A stretch of DNA of 64,000 bases, taken from assembly GCF_000744945.1 (NCBI RefSeq), contig NZ_JQMX01000001.1:1240001-1304000 (forward strand), in the 5' to 3' direction. The stretch is from Carnobacterium maltaromaticum DSM 20342 (GTDB taxonomy: Bacteria > Bacillota > Bacilli > Lactobacillales > Carnobacteriaceae). Each line of letters begins with the position of its first letter. The first letter of the stretch is position 1. Positions 1 through 9,224 of this stretch are shown in pieces. The position numbers and the translations under genes are program-made. The notes under the pieces are model-generated. The model ran no database searches and had not been told where the DNA came from. It saw only the letters and a program-made list of their open reading frames with translations.

Positions 1-420
<420 letters not shown>

Positions 421-582
421 AAATGATGCTTGAAGCTCATTAGTTTTTGCTAGCGAATAATTATTCACTTTCTTGCTTGTTTGACTCAACCTTGTTGAGT
501 CATCCTACACATTTGGTTCGTCTTACTTTGTTCAGTTTTCAAAGGTCTAAGTTGTTTCGTTTGTCGTTTTGACAACTTCTAA

Positions 583-611
583 ATATTAACACATGGTTAA
601 TTCGTTGTCAA
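583..611 (-). promoter_or_regulatory. rRNA operon promoter P2
   Basis: On the minus strand there is a perfect -35 TTGACA (606-611), a 17-base spacer and a -10 TAATAT (583-588), about 170 bases upstream of the 16S start. This is a near-consensus vegetative promoter, as expected for an rRNA operon. Confidence 0.8.
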
Positions 612-698
612 CACTTTTTAAAACTTTTTTTGAATATTTTATTTTGTTGTTGAATATTTATTCAACGTTTAGTTGCGTTTATTCAACGCGACTTCAAA

Positions 699-728
699 AT
701 ATTATCACATAAGGCAACTAATTGTCAA
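699..728 (-). promoter_or_regulatory. rRNA operon promoter P1
   Basis: On the minus strand, a -35 TTGACA (723-728) is followed after 18 bases by TAATAT (699-704). It makes a tandem pair with the downstream promoter, the usual Gram-positive rRNA arrangement. The remaining sequence from 420 to 960 is AT-rich leader and intergenic DNA in which I see no gene. Confidence 0.7.
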
Positions 729-960
729 CACTTAATTTAAAAAGTTTTTTTACGCCGTTGAAAGAGTTGTTAGCTCTTAGCGACATCAATTACTATACCA
801 AGTTTCTATTTAATGGTCAATAGAAAAATCTTATTTTTATGCATTTTTTTATTAAAACGTACATTAACATTTAAACAAGCTATAGTAATTCGTTTTATGT
901 CACCATTTCCCTTAATTATAAACAACTATATTTCATTTAGAAATCTCCATCGTTCGTTTT

Positions 961-1491
961 TTATTTACAGTCATATTCATACAAATTGAAGTCAGCAACT
1001 TGTTCTCCTGCATCATGATCATAAATAGTCTTTAAAAAGGCAAAATTTACTGATTGATAAAGCTTATTTAAAACAGCATTACTTGAAATACAATCTAAGC
1101 GAACACCACTTTTTCCTTTTTTTTGACTGTATGCTTTAATTTCAGCTAAGATTTCATTTGCAATGCCCTGTCCTGAAAATTTTCTAACTAAGTTAAGACG
1201 ATGCAAATAAAAATACTGACTCGAATCCTCTGCCCCCCATAATTGCGCATCCCATTCGCTCTGGTTGCTCCATAAAATAAACATTCCTACTGGTTCATCG
1301 TTGATCGTACAATAAAATACTTCACCTCTTTCAATAGCTTGCGGAGTATTATGATTATCTTTCCCCTCAAGAACACCATTCCACTGCTTAGATCCTATCG
1401 ATTTTAGCCAACTTGCAGTCTCATAGAGCATCCCTTCAATTAAACCTAAATCACTTGTTTTTGCTTGATGTAGCACAACTTTATTTCCCAC
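961..1491 (-). CDS. GNAT-family N-acetyltransferase
   Basis: A 176-residue protein with the fold pattern of GCN5-related N-acetyltransferases. It has an N-terminal substrate region, a central 'YFYLHRLNLVRKFSGQGIAN' segment matching the acetyl-CoA-binding V-x-x-x-x-[RQ]-x-G-x-[GA] loop (about residues 95-110), and a C-terminal Asn/Tyr stretch (NKLYQSVNF). The substrate is unknown. Translation starts at GTG, set by GGGGAG about 6 bases upstream. It lies alone between the 16S gene and the old pgi terminator. Before prophage integration it would have been downstream of pgi, but a terminator separates them. Confidence 0.85.
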   Translation of the reverse strand: MGNKVVLHQAKTSDLGLIEGMLYETASWLKSIGSKQWNGVLEGKDNHNTPQAIERGEVFYCTINDEPVGMFILWSNQSEWDAQLWGAEDSSQYFYLHRLNLVRKFSGQGIANEILAEIKAYSQKKGKSGVRLDCISSNAVLNKLYQSVNFAFLKTIYDHDAGEQVADFNLYEYDCK

Positions 1492-1670
1492 TTTATCGCT
1501 CCCCTATTCTTTTTTTAGTTCTTTCCTTCTATAGTAAGTTTAAATTTACTAGTTTTTTATAAGTAAGACGATTGTACCATATGCTTTAAAACCTTGTCAC
1601 TAGCTTTAAAAACATATTACTATAAGAAAAATCAGGCTAACCCTAACAAATTAAAATGAATTCTCCATAT

Positions 1671-1745
1671 AAATAAAAATATCTCGAAATGTTCAAAGAC
1701 AGCCCCAGACTACTGCCTGAATCTACTTTAATCATTTCGAGATAT
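1671..1745 (-). terminator. Original host pgi terminator, now stranded left of the prophage
   Basis: A perfect 13-bp inverted repeat (1679-1691 and 1733-1745, ATATCTCGAAATG) with a 41-base loop is followed on the minus strand by a T-rich run. It lies immediately beyond the pgi 3'-end duplicate, so before integration it would have terminated pgi. Confidence 0.7.
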
Positions 1746-1760
1746 CTAATTAATTCATTC

Positions 1761-1847
1761 TTGTTTTATAAACGTTCGTTCAATTCTTTAGCTAATTCTT
1801 CAAAGCCAGGTTTGCCTAATAAAGCAAACATGTTCTTTTTGTAGGCT
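1761..1847. repeat. attL: duplicate of the pgi 3' end
   Basis: This 87-base segment matches 50640-50726 except at two positions (1805 and 1844). In the pgi reading frame both differences are synonymous third-position changes (Gly GGC/GGA, Ala GCC/GCT). It includes the pgi stop codon and the five bases past it. Similarity stops abruptly after 1847, marking the end of the phage-carried pgi fragment. Confidence 0.93.
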
Positions 1848-1965
1848 AATCATTTTTCCGAATGGTCCATGGTGGACTTTGAAGGACAAAAATAGTTTGT
1901 TTTCCTCGTTTGTACAAATTTTATCTATTTGCAAAAGACAATGATGGACTAGTGTGGACAACTAA

Positions 1966-1987
1966 ACGGAACCACAGACGGAACCAC
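1966..1987 (+). promoter_or_regulatory. Probable integrase arm-type sites, left
   Basis: Two direct copies of ACGGAACCAC (1966-1975 and 1978-1987) lie about 120 bases inside attL. The same decamer occurs twice at 50561-50581, next to attR. Paired short direct repeats flanking the core are how arm-type sites of tyrosine recombinases are arranged. The rest of 1848-2119 shows no gene. Confidence 0.6.
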
Positions 1988-2082
1988 AAAATAATTTTTA
2001 GCTGGTAGGCTCATTTTATGACTATTATATAGTAGGAAAAAATAAGCTTCTGTTGTAATTAATCAAGCATCGGTAATTATGG

Positions 2083-2088
2083 TATGAT
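2083..2088 (+). promoter_or_regulatory. Extended -10 promoter for the attL-proximal cargo gene
   Basis: TGG immediately precedes TATGAT (2083-2088), an extended -10 element, about 30 bases upstream of the start codon of the plus-strand gene at 2120. No good -35 is seen. Confidence 0.4.
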
Positions 2089-2119
2089 TACTATATCACA
2101 CTAATTAGGAGGTTTTATT

Positions 2120-2728
2120 ATGCTATTCGAAAGAACAACATCTGTAGAAAGAGCAATAAATAAATTAAAGGAACCGGCTAGTGAACTATATCATTTAGGA
2201 TTTGTCACTACAGTCTTGCAACAAAACTTATTATTAAAAACTGATTTAGATACTCACATTATGGATGCTTATTTTACTCAAATATTAAATCTTATTAACA
2301 ATAAAACTAATGATTTAATTGACAAATACGGCGAGCAAGATGAACCTTTAAATATCCCAAGTATAGAAATGAAAATTGATAAATCTAAAGATATAGCTGA
2401 ATTTGCTACGACATTTTCTAAAAATGCGACTAATGACCCACTACAGTATGGGACGTTGTGCGATCAACACGAAACCGACTTAGTTTACTATGCTCCTTAT
2501 GATTTTAAAGAATGGGTTGATGAAACTGACTCAACTTACACTACTTTAAATGCCTATAATGATTTCATTAAAGGTCAATATAGCGAAATTTCAAAGCTGG
2601 ATAATAGCTTACTCTTTCAAATGACTTCTTCAAATTCTCTGATAACAAAAAAAGATGCCCTTATTTTTTTAAATGGAACATTGTCAGGCTTATATGGAGC
2701 TAGTTTATTAGTTAGCCCATTTAGATAA
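2120..2728 (+). CDS. Unknown prophage cargo protein at the attL end
   Basis: A 202-residue acidic protein that I do not recognise. It has no clear membrane segment, signal peptide or catalytic motif; a weakly hydrophobic stretch sits at the C-terminus. It has a strong ribosome site (AGGAGG, 7-8 bases before ATG), an upstream extended -10 promoter and its own terminator. It is oriented opposite to the late operon, between the endolysin and attL. In prophages of Gram-positive bacteria this is the classic position for lysogenic-conversion genes expressed from the resident prophage, so it is probably expressed in the lysogen. Nothing in the sequence shows the function. Confidence 0.7.
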   Translation: MLFERTTSVERAINKLKEPASELYHLGFVTTVLQQNLLLKTDLDTHIMDAYFTQILNLINNKTNDLIDKYGEQDEPLNIPSIEMKIDKSKDIAEFATTFSKNATNDPLQYGTLCDQHETDLVYYAPYDFKEWVDETDSTYTTLNAYNDFIKGQYSEISKLDNSLLFQMTSSNSLITKKDALIFLNGTLSGLYGASLLVSPFR

Positions 2729-2750
2729 AACTATTAACGCTTTTATGTAT

Positions 2751-2777
2751 GCCACCTAAATTTAGGTGGCTTTTTTT
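2751..2777 (+). terminator. Rho-independent terminator of the attL cargo gene
   Basis: The perfect 20-base palindrome GCCACCTAAATTTAGGTGGC (2751-2770) is followed by T7 on the plus strand. It directly abuts the stop of the convergent endolysin gene. Confidence 0.9.
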
Positions 2778-3933
2778 ACTTAATGATTCCCCATTCTTCA
2801 CCATCAATTACTTTCCAAGCAACATAATAGCGTTGACTTCCAACTGTGTAAGATAACCAGATATAGCCTTCTGACTTAATATAGCTATCATAAGTTAGGT
2901 TTTCACCAGCGAAATATTGAGCTTTAATTGGTGCAGATATTGAAGGGCTACCATGACGAACATTGATAGTGCGATCCATGAAGAAAGTGCCAGTTTGGCT
3001 AATTCTACCGTTTGTATTTGTAGGCGGAGCTGTTGTCGTTCCCCCAGTTACAGTTGCTCCTGTCGAAGCAGCACCATAGATTTGTACTCGCCCAAAATCT
3101 CTTGTATTAATTTCATAAACACCATTGCCTCGATCAGCAAGAATTGAATAACTTAATCCGCCGAAAAGACTAGGATTCAAGAACCCAACTTCGTTACCAG
3201 CAACAGGACTAGAATTTAATCCGTAGATTCTCCAGCTTGTTGCAGTGCTTGGTAAATTCAAAGTTTTACCTGTGCTCGGTGTTACTGGTGGACTTGGATT
3301 AACTGGCGGTTGAATTGGGTCGGGGTTCACTTCATTAGATGAACCAATACCATTCGCCACATCTGCAGCAAATTGAGCTTTGCTAATTCCCCACTGTGCT
3401 AAATAAGCATAAGGGTCTGAATGATCTGTTCCGCCTAAATTTTGAGTTACCCATAAATGAGACTTAATACCTTTGCCATAACCATCTAGACTAACAGGAA
3501 TTCTTGCTTCTTTAGCCAATTGACGTAACAAATTAACATAAGTCACATAATCTTTTTTGAAAGTTTCAGCATTGTTAGTTCTAGCTAACTCTACTTGAGC
3601 ATATGCTCTTCCGTTCGCTCTTGGACCTGCTCCCCATTGGATAAATCCAGTTGGCGCAATCTGAACCGCACGACCTCCACCACCAACCCAATGGCTTACA
3701 AAAGCACTGTTAAAATTATTTGACATGAAAGAAATTTCTCGTTCAAGAGAATCAGGCCCTGCGTTATTACTATTTCCCGATTCGTGAGCAATAACAAATT
3801 CATTTGTACTTAGGCCTGTAGATGGCACAAACGGCATTAGTCGTTGTTCAACGCTCACTGCACCTGCAACGGTCGGGAACATTAAAGCTAAAATCAGGGT
3901 TAAACTGAATAATACTTTATTTACTTTTTTCAT
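2776..3933 (-). CDS. Phage endolysin, secreted N-acetylmuramoyl-L-alanine amidase
   Basis: About 385 residues. The chosen ATG has GGAGAG upstream and begins a Sec-type signal peptide (MKK, hydrophobic core, cleavage near the AGA-V at about residue 25). An amidase-2-like domain follows (about 35-190; 'VIAHESG' and 'TDHSDPYAYLAQWG' motifs with zinc-type His residues), then a Pro/Thr linker, a GW-like cell-wall module (about 225-290) and a C-terminal SH3-type wall-binding domain (about 310-385). It degrades peptidoglycan to release phage. The signal peptide suggests export independent of the holin, with the holin acting as trigger, as known for Oenococcus phage fOg44 endolysin. It sits next to the holin and XhlA genes. 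Confidence 0.9.
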   Translation of the reverse strand: MKKVNKVLFSLTLILALMFPTVAGAVSVEQRLMPFVPSTGLSTNEFVIAHESGNSNNAGPDSLEREISFMSNNFNSAFVSHWVGGGGRAVQIAPTGFIQWGAGPRANGRAYAQVELARTNNAETFKKDYVTYVNLLRQLAKEARIPVSLDGYGKGIKSHLWVTQNLGGTDHSDPYAYLAQWGISKAQFAADVANGIGSSNEVNPDPIQPPVNPSPPVTPSTGKTLNLPSTATSWRIYGLNSSPVAGNEVGFLNPSLFGGLSYSILADRGNGVYEINTRDFGRVQIYGAASTGATVTGGTTTAPPTNTNGRISQTGTFFMDRTINVRHGSPSISAPIKAQYFAGENLTYDSYIKSEGYIWLSYTVGSQRYYVAWKVIDGEEWGIIK

Positions 3934-3983
3934 TTTACACTCTCCTTTTTTGATATAAAAAATAGCCCCCAAATTAATGAGAG

Positions 3984-4226
3984 CTACTTTTTTAATGTTC
4001 GTTCACTGTCTGTAATACCTGGTACAGTCGGATCGTTAACAATCCCTAAAATACCTAGCAATAAAAACAGTGTATTAATAAATTGCATGACTTCATTTTC
4101 AATTAACTCTTTAGCAAATTCAATTTGAAACCATGAAAGAACTTGCTGAATTAATACTAGTAACAATGGAATCATGGCGAGCCAAAAAGCTTTTGACTTA
4201 AAACGGACTTTCCAATTAACTTTCAT
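3984..4226 (-). CDS. Phage holin, phi LC3 family
   Basis: About 80 residues with two predicted membrane helices (about 12-30 and 47-63). The order 'NWKVRFKSKAFW', membrane segment, 'LLGILGIVNDPTVPGITDSE' is characteristic of the phi LC3 holin family. Holins pore or depolarise the membrane and time lysis. The start was set at the ATG with GGGGGTGG upstream. It lies directly between xhlA and the endolysin, forming the lysis cassette. Confidence 0.9.
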   Translation of the reverse strand: MKVNWKVRFKSKAFWLAMIPLLLVLIQQVLSWFQIEFAKELIENEVMQFINTLFLLLGILGIVNDPTVPGITDSERTLKK

Positions 4227-4244
4227 CAAACCACCCCCTTTCAA

Positions 4245-4475
4245 TTAAGACCTTGTAATGAAATACGTTATAAATGAAATACCTATGGTGATAATAAACC
4301 CCCAAGCCCATTTATTATTTGCTTTCATTTCAACGATTGCCTTTTGATTTTCTTTAGAAATTGCTAAAGCCCGACTCACATCCCTTGTTAATTCATCAAG
4401 TCCTTTAGTTTGTTCCTCGATGCGAGCTAATTTAACAAGGATATCTCTCCATAATTGTTCTTCACCATCTACCAA
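4245..4475 (-). CDS. xhlA: XhlA-type haemolysin/lysis accessory protein
   Basis: 76 residues: an amphipathic coiled-coil N-terminal part (about 8-50, 'KLARIEEQTKGLDELTRDV') and one C-terminal membrane helix (about 54-72) ending in a basic tail. This matches XhlA of Bacillus PBSX and relatives, which acts with the holin at the membrane. The gene probably starts at TTG, and the ribosome site (AGGTGGGG) is close to it. It is followed immediately by the holin. Confidence 0.85.
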   Translation of the reverse strand: MVDGEEQLWRDILVKLARIEEQTKGLDELTRDVSRALAISKENQKAIVEMKANNKWAWGFIITIGISFITYFITRS

Positions 4476-4500
4476 TTCCCCACCTACTTTCTACTATTTA

Positions 4501-5901
4501 TTATCCAACAAACCATGTTCCATTAAACGCAACTGTATTACTAGTCATCGTTGAATATACGCAAGTTAAATCCCTAGAAGGTCCTGTAACAAAAGAGGCA
4601 TTCTGAGTTCCTGCATTATTATAAGCTAGTGTAGCATCTATATTTTCATCTTGAGAAGGTCTGAACATAGCAGGGATTAGTGCAATTGTTTTTCCATTTG
4701 TAGAACCTGGAGCATTTATCATTCCACAAAGATGAACAATATTCCCTATTTTTCTAATTTTTAATGGATTTGCAGTTAATGCAGTATATCCATTTTGCAT
4801 AACCAAATTAACCCAGCCTGTATCAGTAACCGCAGGTTGTTTAGCGTTCCAACTATCACGTTCTGCTGCAGTAATGTGTTTAGTAGTATCCATAGCGTGT
4901 GAATTAAACTCCACTTTGGTTGCTTGTTGACTATTATCAACATTCGAAAGACCTACTTGCGCCTTCGTGACTGAATGAGGATTCGAAACATTTGATATAT
5001 GTGCTGTAAATTCTACTTTAGTTGCTTGTTGAGTGTTATCGACATTACTTAGTCCAATCTGTGCTTTAGTTACAGCATGAGGATTGGATTTGTTAGTTGA
5101 ATGTGCTGTAAACTCAACTTTTGTTGCTTGCTGAATATTATCAACGTTACTCATTCCAACTTGTGCTTTGGTAACACCGTGTGGATTACCTTTATCTGCA
5201 ACATGAACATTTAATTGAGCTTCACTAGATTTTGCTGCATCATATGCACTTTTAACTGATTTTGGAGTAGCTGCGGATGAAATATCTGAACTTACAACTG
5301 AATCAACAAGCCTTGTAATTCCTGAAATAGATGATGAAGCAGATGGCACATTTTTTATTTCACTAAAATTATGACTATGATCTCCAGTAGCTTTACTATT
5401 CCAATTGATTCTCTCTGTATCTGTAATGTGTTTAGTAGTATCTGTATTGTGAGAATTAAATTCCGCTTTTGTTGCCTGCTGAATATTATCAACATTACTT
5501 AGTCCAACCTGTACCTTCGTAACCGAATGTGGGTTGGTCTTACTAGCAACGTGACTATCAAATTCTACCTTTGTAGCCTGTTTACTATTATCGACATTTG
5601 AAAGTCCTACTTGGATTTTGTCTACACTATGTGGATTATTTTTATTACTTGTATGGTTTTCAAATAAGTTTTTATCTGCTTTTTTTGCAATGTTGACATC
5701 TACTTCTTCTTTTGTATATGTCTCATCTTTTGTATAGACTCGTTCTTTTATTTCAGAAAGAAATTCAGAAACTTTGTACCAGAACCAATTAAACAAAGAA
5801 GCAGGTGGTTTAACTCCTGCTTTATGTCCTTCGGATTTTAAATTTTCTGAAGGTTCAATTCCTGCATTTTTCCAATCTGGAACCTCTTTTTTTAATCCCA
5901 T
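4501..5901 (-). CDS. Tail fibre / receptor-binding protein with internal repeats
   Basis: 466 residues. The N-terminus probably attaches to the baseplate (coiled region about 41-80). Five copies of a roughly 34-residue repeat follow (NPHxVTKxQVGLSNVDNxQQ core) at about residues 83-150 and 233-335. Between and after them are 'DTTKHIT..ER..WN' segments and a C-terminal beta-rich tip domain (about 355-466), the likely receptor-binding head. It is the last structural gene before lysis, the usual place for the host-range determinant. Repeats of this type are common in Firmicutes phage fibres. Confidence 0.85.
   Translation of the reverse strand: MGLKKEVPDWKNAGIEPSENLKSEGHKAGVKPPASLFNWFWYKVSEFLSEIKERVYTKDETYTKEEVDVNIAKKADKNLFENHTSNKNNPHSVDKIQVGLSNVDNSKQATKVEFDSHVASKTNPHSVTKVQVGLSNVDNIQQATKAEFNSHNTDTTKHITDTERINWNSKATGDHSHNFSEIKNVPSASSSISGITRLVDSVVSSDISSAATPKSVKSAYDAAKSSEAQLNVHVADKGNPHGVTKAQVGMSNVDNIQQATKVEFTAHSTNKSNPHAVTKAQIGLSNVDNTQQATKVEFTAHISNVSNPHSVTKAQVGLSNVDNSQQATKVEFNSHAMDTTKHITAAERDSWNAKQPAVTDTGWVNLVMQNGYTALTANPLKIRKIGNIVHLCGMINAPGSTNGKTIALIPAMFRPSQDENIDATLAYNNAGTQNASFVTGPSRDLTCVYSTMTSNTVAFNGTWFVG
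4897..5655 (-). repeat. Repeated segments inside the tail fibre gene
   Basis: Five copies of an approximately 100-base unit encoding NPHxVTKxQVGLSNVDN, two at 5452-5655 and three at 4897-5202, separated by a non-repeated 250-base piece. The nucleotide copies are diverged, so the repeat is old at protein level. It may allow copy-number change by recombination. Confidence 0.8.
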
Positions 5902-5915
5902 TTTATTGCTCCTTT

Positions 5916-6554
5916 CTATATTGGTAAATCTATCCCATTATCTAAATAGGTATCACCAAAAAAACCACCAATAGTAGCTTCTTCATTGGCAAAACCTTTT
6001 AGTTCATCATAATCGTCATAAGTTTCACTAAACTCAAACGTCCCTTCCAAATTAATAGAAATAACTCTAACCCCTGCCATTACGGAATGTTCAACAATTT
6101 TAGTAAATGTGCCAACGTTCATACCAATTGCATTCAGAGCACCTAGTGGCGTTTTTTCAATAACTATTGCTAAGGGTTCGTCGCTTATCTTTGTATCCTT
6201 ACTTTCAACTGCTGAAATAACACTAATATCAGTTGGTTGGCAATTTACCGTCGCACAAATGGCTCTAATAATATCATCAAACGTCCCTGATGACTGGGCT
6301 CTAATGATACGCGACTTAATTAATAACCTATAAATTTCATCATCAGCCATTCCTCTATATTGCTCTAAATCGGCTCCAATTTTATCTAAAACAATTCCTT
6401 TAGCCTCATCAATAGAGCGCCAATTTTCAATTTTTTCAACCGTTTGAGTCACGCCGTTAACCTGTTCACTTAAAATAATAAATAGTTTTCCAAAATTTGT
6501 TTCTTTGGTTTTAGCGAAAGCATCCGGAATCATACTTAACATTTTATTCAACAC
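5916..6554 (-). CDS. Baseplate/tail protein, DUF2612-type (gpI-like)
   Basis: 212 residues. The opening ('MLNKMLSMIPDAF', then '..NWRSIDEAKGIVLDKIGADLEQYRG') matches DUF2612-type tail proteins, found directly after baseplate J and before the fibre. They act like P2 gpI and link the baseplate wedge to the fibre. The gene overlaps the end of the J gene by a few bases, implying translational coupling. Confidence 0.8.
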   Translation of the reverse strand: MLNKMLSMIPDAFAKTKETNFGKLFIILSEQVNGVTQTVEKIENWRSIDEAKGIVLDKIGADLEQYRGMADDEIYRLLIKSRIIRAQSSGTFDDIIRAICATVNCQPTDISVISAVESKDTKISDEPLAIVIEKTPLGALNAIGMNVGTFTKIVEHSVMAGVRVISINLEGTFEFSETYDDYDELKGFANEEATIGGFFGDTYLDNGIDLPI

Positions 6555-7722
6555 TATTAATCACCTCAATTGCTTCTAGTGAAGTAATTAAAATAGTTTT
6601 TATTGGTGGCACAATATCTGAACTAGCAAGTACCTCTGGATCTAAACCAATTTGAACAGTTGAATTCAATACTCCTGGAACCTCATAAATAGGTCTAAAT
6701 AATTTTGTATAGATTAAAGTCTCTGATAAACCTAGCCCATTATGATACTTTTCATCTGAAGTACTACCACCAACATATTCAATGATAGAATCTTTAATTA
6801 ATTGAATCCCCTCAACTGGAAATAAATTAGAAGTTTGAATCTGAATTTTCATATATACAACTTTAGTAATTGCTTTACTAAATCTAATCTCATGTTTATT
6901 TCCATCTAATGCAGTCGCTACATAATTAATTTCTCCACTTGTTCCTACTCCAGCACCAATAGTATTAAAGATCATTTTACCTATATCAGCATCGTTACCA
7001 CCTACTGCTAAAACATTAATGGCTTTTGGTGGAATTCCATCTTTTTCAGCCATGGTATTGTTAACATTAACTTGTACACTAATAACACCACTTACATTGC
7101 TTACTTTTGAAATAATTGCATCAACGGTTGCATTATTCTGTGCCAAATTCCCTTTTATAAGACGTTGACGATAAGCTAAATCACTCTCTTCATCAATACC
7201 ACCTACTGCTTCACTTAAGTTCGTAACTGAGATTAATTCTTCTACCGGCTCACTAATCACTGTAATTGTATTAGCAGCAACATTATTAAGTGCTCCTTTA
7301 CCAACAGAAACTGCTTCAACAGAAGCTTGCCCTTCTGCATCTAGGATAGCTTTTTCAGTTGTAAAAAACCGAATTCCTTCTTTAGTTTCAAAAAAAGAGC
7401 CCAATTTCAATTGAAATCCTGGGGATCCAAATACTTTTAAAAAAACGGTACTTTCTGTTTCCGGATTACGAACAATATTTCTATTTCCTCCATGACGATC
7501 AAGTTGAATTCCTTCACTAGATTTAATGAATCCTGAAAAATATACTTTTTCTACAACCTGCCATACTACAGATAAAAACCATGCATAGATTCTTAAGATA
7601 ATCCCTAAAGGTGTATAGCTTCGTGTATTAATATCTTCACCAAAAAGTGCTTTTGCTTTAAGCTCCATTTCATCAATTAATTCCGAATAAGTTAGTATTT
7701 TAAGACCTTTTTCATTAAACAT
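6544..7722 (-). CDS. Baseplate J-like protein
   Basis: 392 residues with the baseplate J pattern: N-terminal 'YSELIDEMELKAKALFG', the central 'GGIDEESDLAYRQRLIKG' motif (about residues 170-190) and a C-terminal 'GLGLSETLIYTKLFRPIYEVPG' segment. Baseplate J proteins form the wedges of contractile tails. It overlaps the DUF2634 gene upstream and the DUF2612 gene downstream. Confidence 0.92.
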   Translation of the reverse strand: MFNEKGLKILTYSELIDEMELKAKALFGEDINTRSYTPLGIILRIYAWFLSVVWQVVEKVYFSGFIKSSEGIQLDRHGGNRNIVRNPETESTVFLKVFGSPGFQLKLGSFFETKEGIRFFTTEKAILDAEGQASVEAVSVGKGALNNVAANTITVISEPVEELISVTNLSEAVGGIDEESDLAYRQRLIKGNLAQNNATVDAIISKVSNVSGVISVQVNVNNTMAEKDGIPPKAINVLAVGGNDADIGKMIFNTIGAGVGTSGEINYVATALDGNKHEIRFSKAITKVVYMKIQIQTSNLFPVEGIQLIKDSIIEYVGGSTSDEKYHNGLGLSETLIYTKLFRPIYEVPGVLNSTVQIGLDPEVLASSDIVPPIKTILITSLEAIEVINSVE

Positions 7723-8086
7723 CTAATTTCACCTCCCCTGTTATTGTAGAATTAATTTCATATTCGGTAGAAATTAACTTAGCTTCAAATGCAATAGATG
7801 CAATACGTCCTGAGATAGTAATGGTTAAATCATTAATTATTTCAATACGATCATCTTGAGATATACACTCAATTAAATCGTCTCTTGCTTCATCTATATT
7901 AAAATTTTTACCTAATAAATTATTTCTATCTAACCCAATATGTTCATCTAAAAAAAATTCCTCTAGTCTTATTTTTAAAAGCGAAGTAACTGATTGAGAA
8001 ACCTCACTTTCAGCCTCAATGATAGAAAATGAACCATTCGTAATTAAAATATCCCCTTTTTGTGATACTTGAAGACTTTTCATCAC
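7715..8086 (-). CDS. Baseplate wedge protein, DUF2634 / gp25-like
   Basis: 123 residues. The N-terminal 'LQVSQKGDILITNGSFSII' and the following 'QSVTSLLKIRLEEFFLDEHIGLD' match the DUF2634 / T4 gp25-like family, a wedge component next to baseplate J. Both gene ends overlap neighbours, so it is part of the coupled baseplate operon. Confidence 0.85.
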   Translation of the reverse strand: MMKSLQVSQKGDILITNGSFSIIEAESEVSQSVTSLLKIRLEEFFLDEHIGLDRNNLLGKNFNIDEARDDLIECISQDDRIEIINDLTITISGRIASIAFEAKLISTEYEINSTITGEVKLDV

Positions 8087-8421
8087 AGCACCCCCAAAAT
8101 AATGGCATCATTATCGCTCATTAATGTGTGAGCCGCTGGGTCTATAAAATTGCCACCGTTTAAGTTAGCAATTGATCGTTGGGCCGCAATATAAACTACC
8201 GTTGCACCTACAATTGCATCATCAATACAATGCTTTGTAATCGGTACATCATTAATTATAGTTTGTTTCAATAGCTTTCCATCAGACGTTTTCATCATAA
8301 ATAAAGGTTGTACACTAGCCTTATTTCCATTTATTGAAACTATTCTACCTAGACTACAGGTATTAATACTCTGTAAAATATTCCTTTTAAATTCTTCAAA
8401 AAACATACTTGCATTACTCAT
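8083..8421 (-). CDS. Baseplate spike-region protein, Gp138-like
   Basis: 112 residues with an N-terminal helix and an OB-type beta domain (about 24-112, 'GRIVSINGNKASVQPL' and 'VGATVVYIAAQRSI'). This matches Gp138/phage spike N-terminal domains that cap the hub. It lies between the hub protein and the gp25-like gene, where the spike gene is expected. It is shorter than full spikes, so the apex may be supplied by another protein. Confidence 0.7.
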   Translation of the reverse strand: MSNASMFFEEFKRNILQSINTCSLGRIVSINGNKASVQPLFMMKTSDGKLLKQTIINDVPITKHCIDDAIVGATVVYIAAQRSIANLNGGNFIDPAAHTLMSDNDAIILGVL

Positions 8422-9224
8422 TCGATCACCAACGCTTCTGTAATAAAAGAAGAACCATCAAAACTATGTCTGCCTGACTTAGCTCTGAAAGTTCCTTTTA
8501 TATTTTTAGTATCTAATTCAATGATACTTGCTGTGCTTATCTTATGTTGTAGTGTGCATTGAATATTATATCCTTTGTAATCTTCGGTTTCGATTCTTTC
8601 AGGTGATCCTATAAGTCCAGTTTCGCTACTTAGTTTAAAACGTTCATCATCACCTTTTTTTAAGTCTCTAATGTATATTCTGCCTCTTCGAATATACATT
8701 GATGCCTTACAATCAGCAATAATTTCATTAAAAGCATCACTAATTGTTCCACTTACTTTATAGCCACTCGAATATACCTTATCTTCTGGTAATTCTAAAA
8801 CTGCAGGTGCAGAACCAAGTTCGCTACATAGTCGATTTAAAATTGTAGAAGCTTTTGTATCATTTGCGAAAGTTATATTTGTTGGCTTGGCACTAAAATT
8901 AAAATAGTCAGTTAAAGTAATAACGGTTTCCTTTGTTGGACCATTAAATTTAGTTTCAACCTTAGCAACTGCTCCTTCAAGTAACGCTCCCCAGTCAGAA
9001 GGATTTCCAGCAAATACAGACATATTTATACCTTTCTTTATTTTGCTTATTGAAGACTGGCTTAAATTAAATATACTAACTATACATTCATTTGGTGTGG
9101 AATCATCATCAAAAGGAATATCCACATGAATTTCGATATTGGGATATCTATAAATTACAAAATTACCTGCTGCCACGTCTTCAAAATGTACATCTAATAG
9201 TTTTGCTTCTAATTCAGACATCAT
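8418..9224 (-). CDS. Baseplate hub protein (gp27/gpD-like)
   Basis: About 268 residues. The protein has an N-terminal beta domain ('NFVIYRYPNIEIHVDIPFDDD'-like region), the 'GYKVSGTISDAFNEIIADC' segment and 'MYIRRGRIYIRD', which are typical of hub proteins related to gp27/late control D. It forms the central ring above the spike. The upstream in-frame extension overlaps the previous gene. I chose the internal ATG pair preceded by GGTGGTG. Confidence 0.75.
   Translation of the reverse strand: MMSELEAKLLDVHFEDVAAGNFVIYRYPNIEIHVDIPFDDDSTPNECIVSIFNLSQSSISKIKKGINMSVFAGNPSDWGALLEGAVAKVETKFNGPTKETVITLTDYFNFSAKPTNITFANDTKASTILNRLCSELGSAPAVLELPEDKVYSSGYKVSGTISDAFNEIIADCKASMYIRRGRIYIRDLKKGDDERFKLSSETGLIGSPERIETEDYKGYNIQCTLQHKISTASIIELDTKNIKGTFRAKSGRHSFDGSSFITEALVIE

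Noticed and set aside
4897..5655. Tail fibre repeats as a diversity-generating retroelement target
   Set aside because: No reverse transcriptase gene or template repeat is seen anywhere in the prophage.
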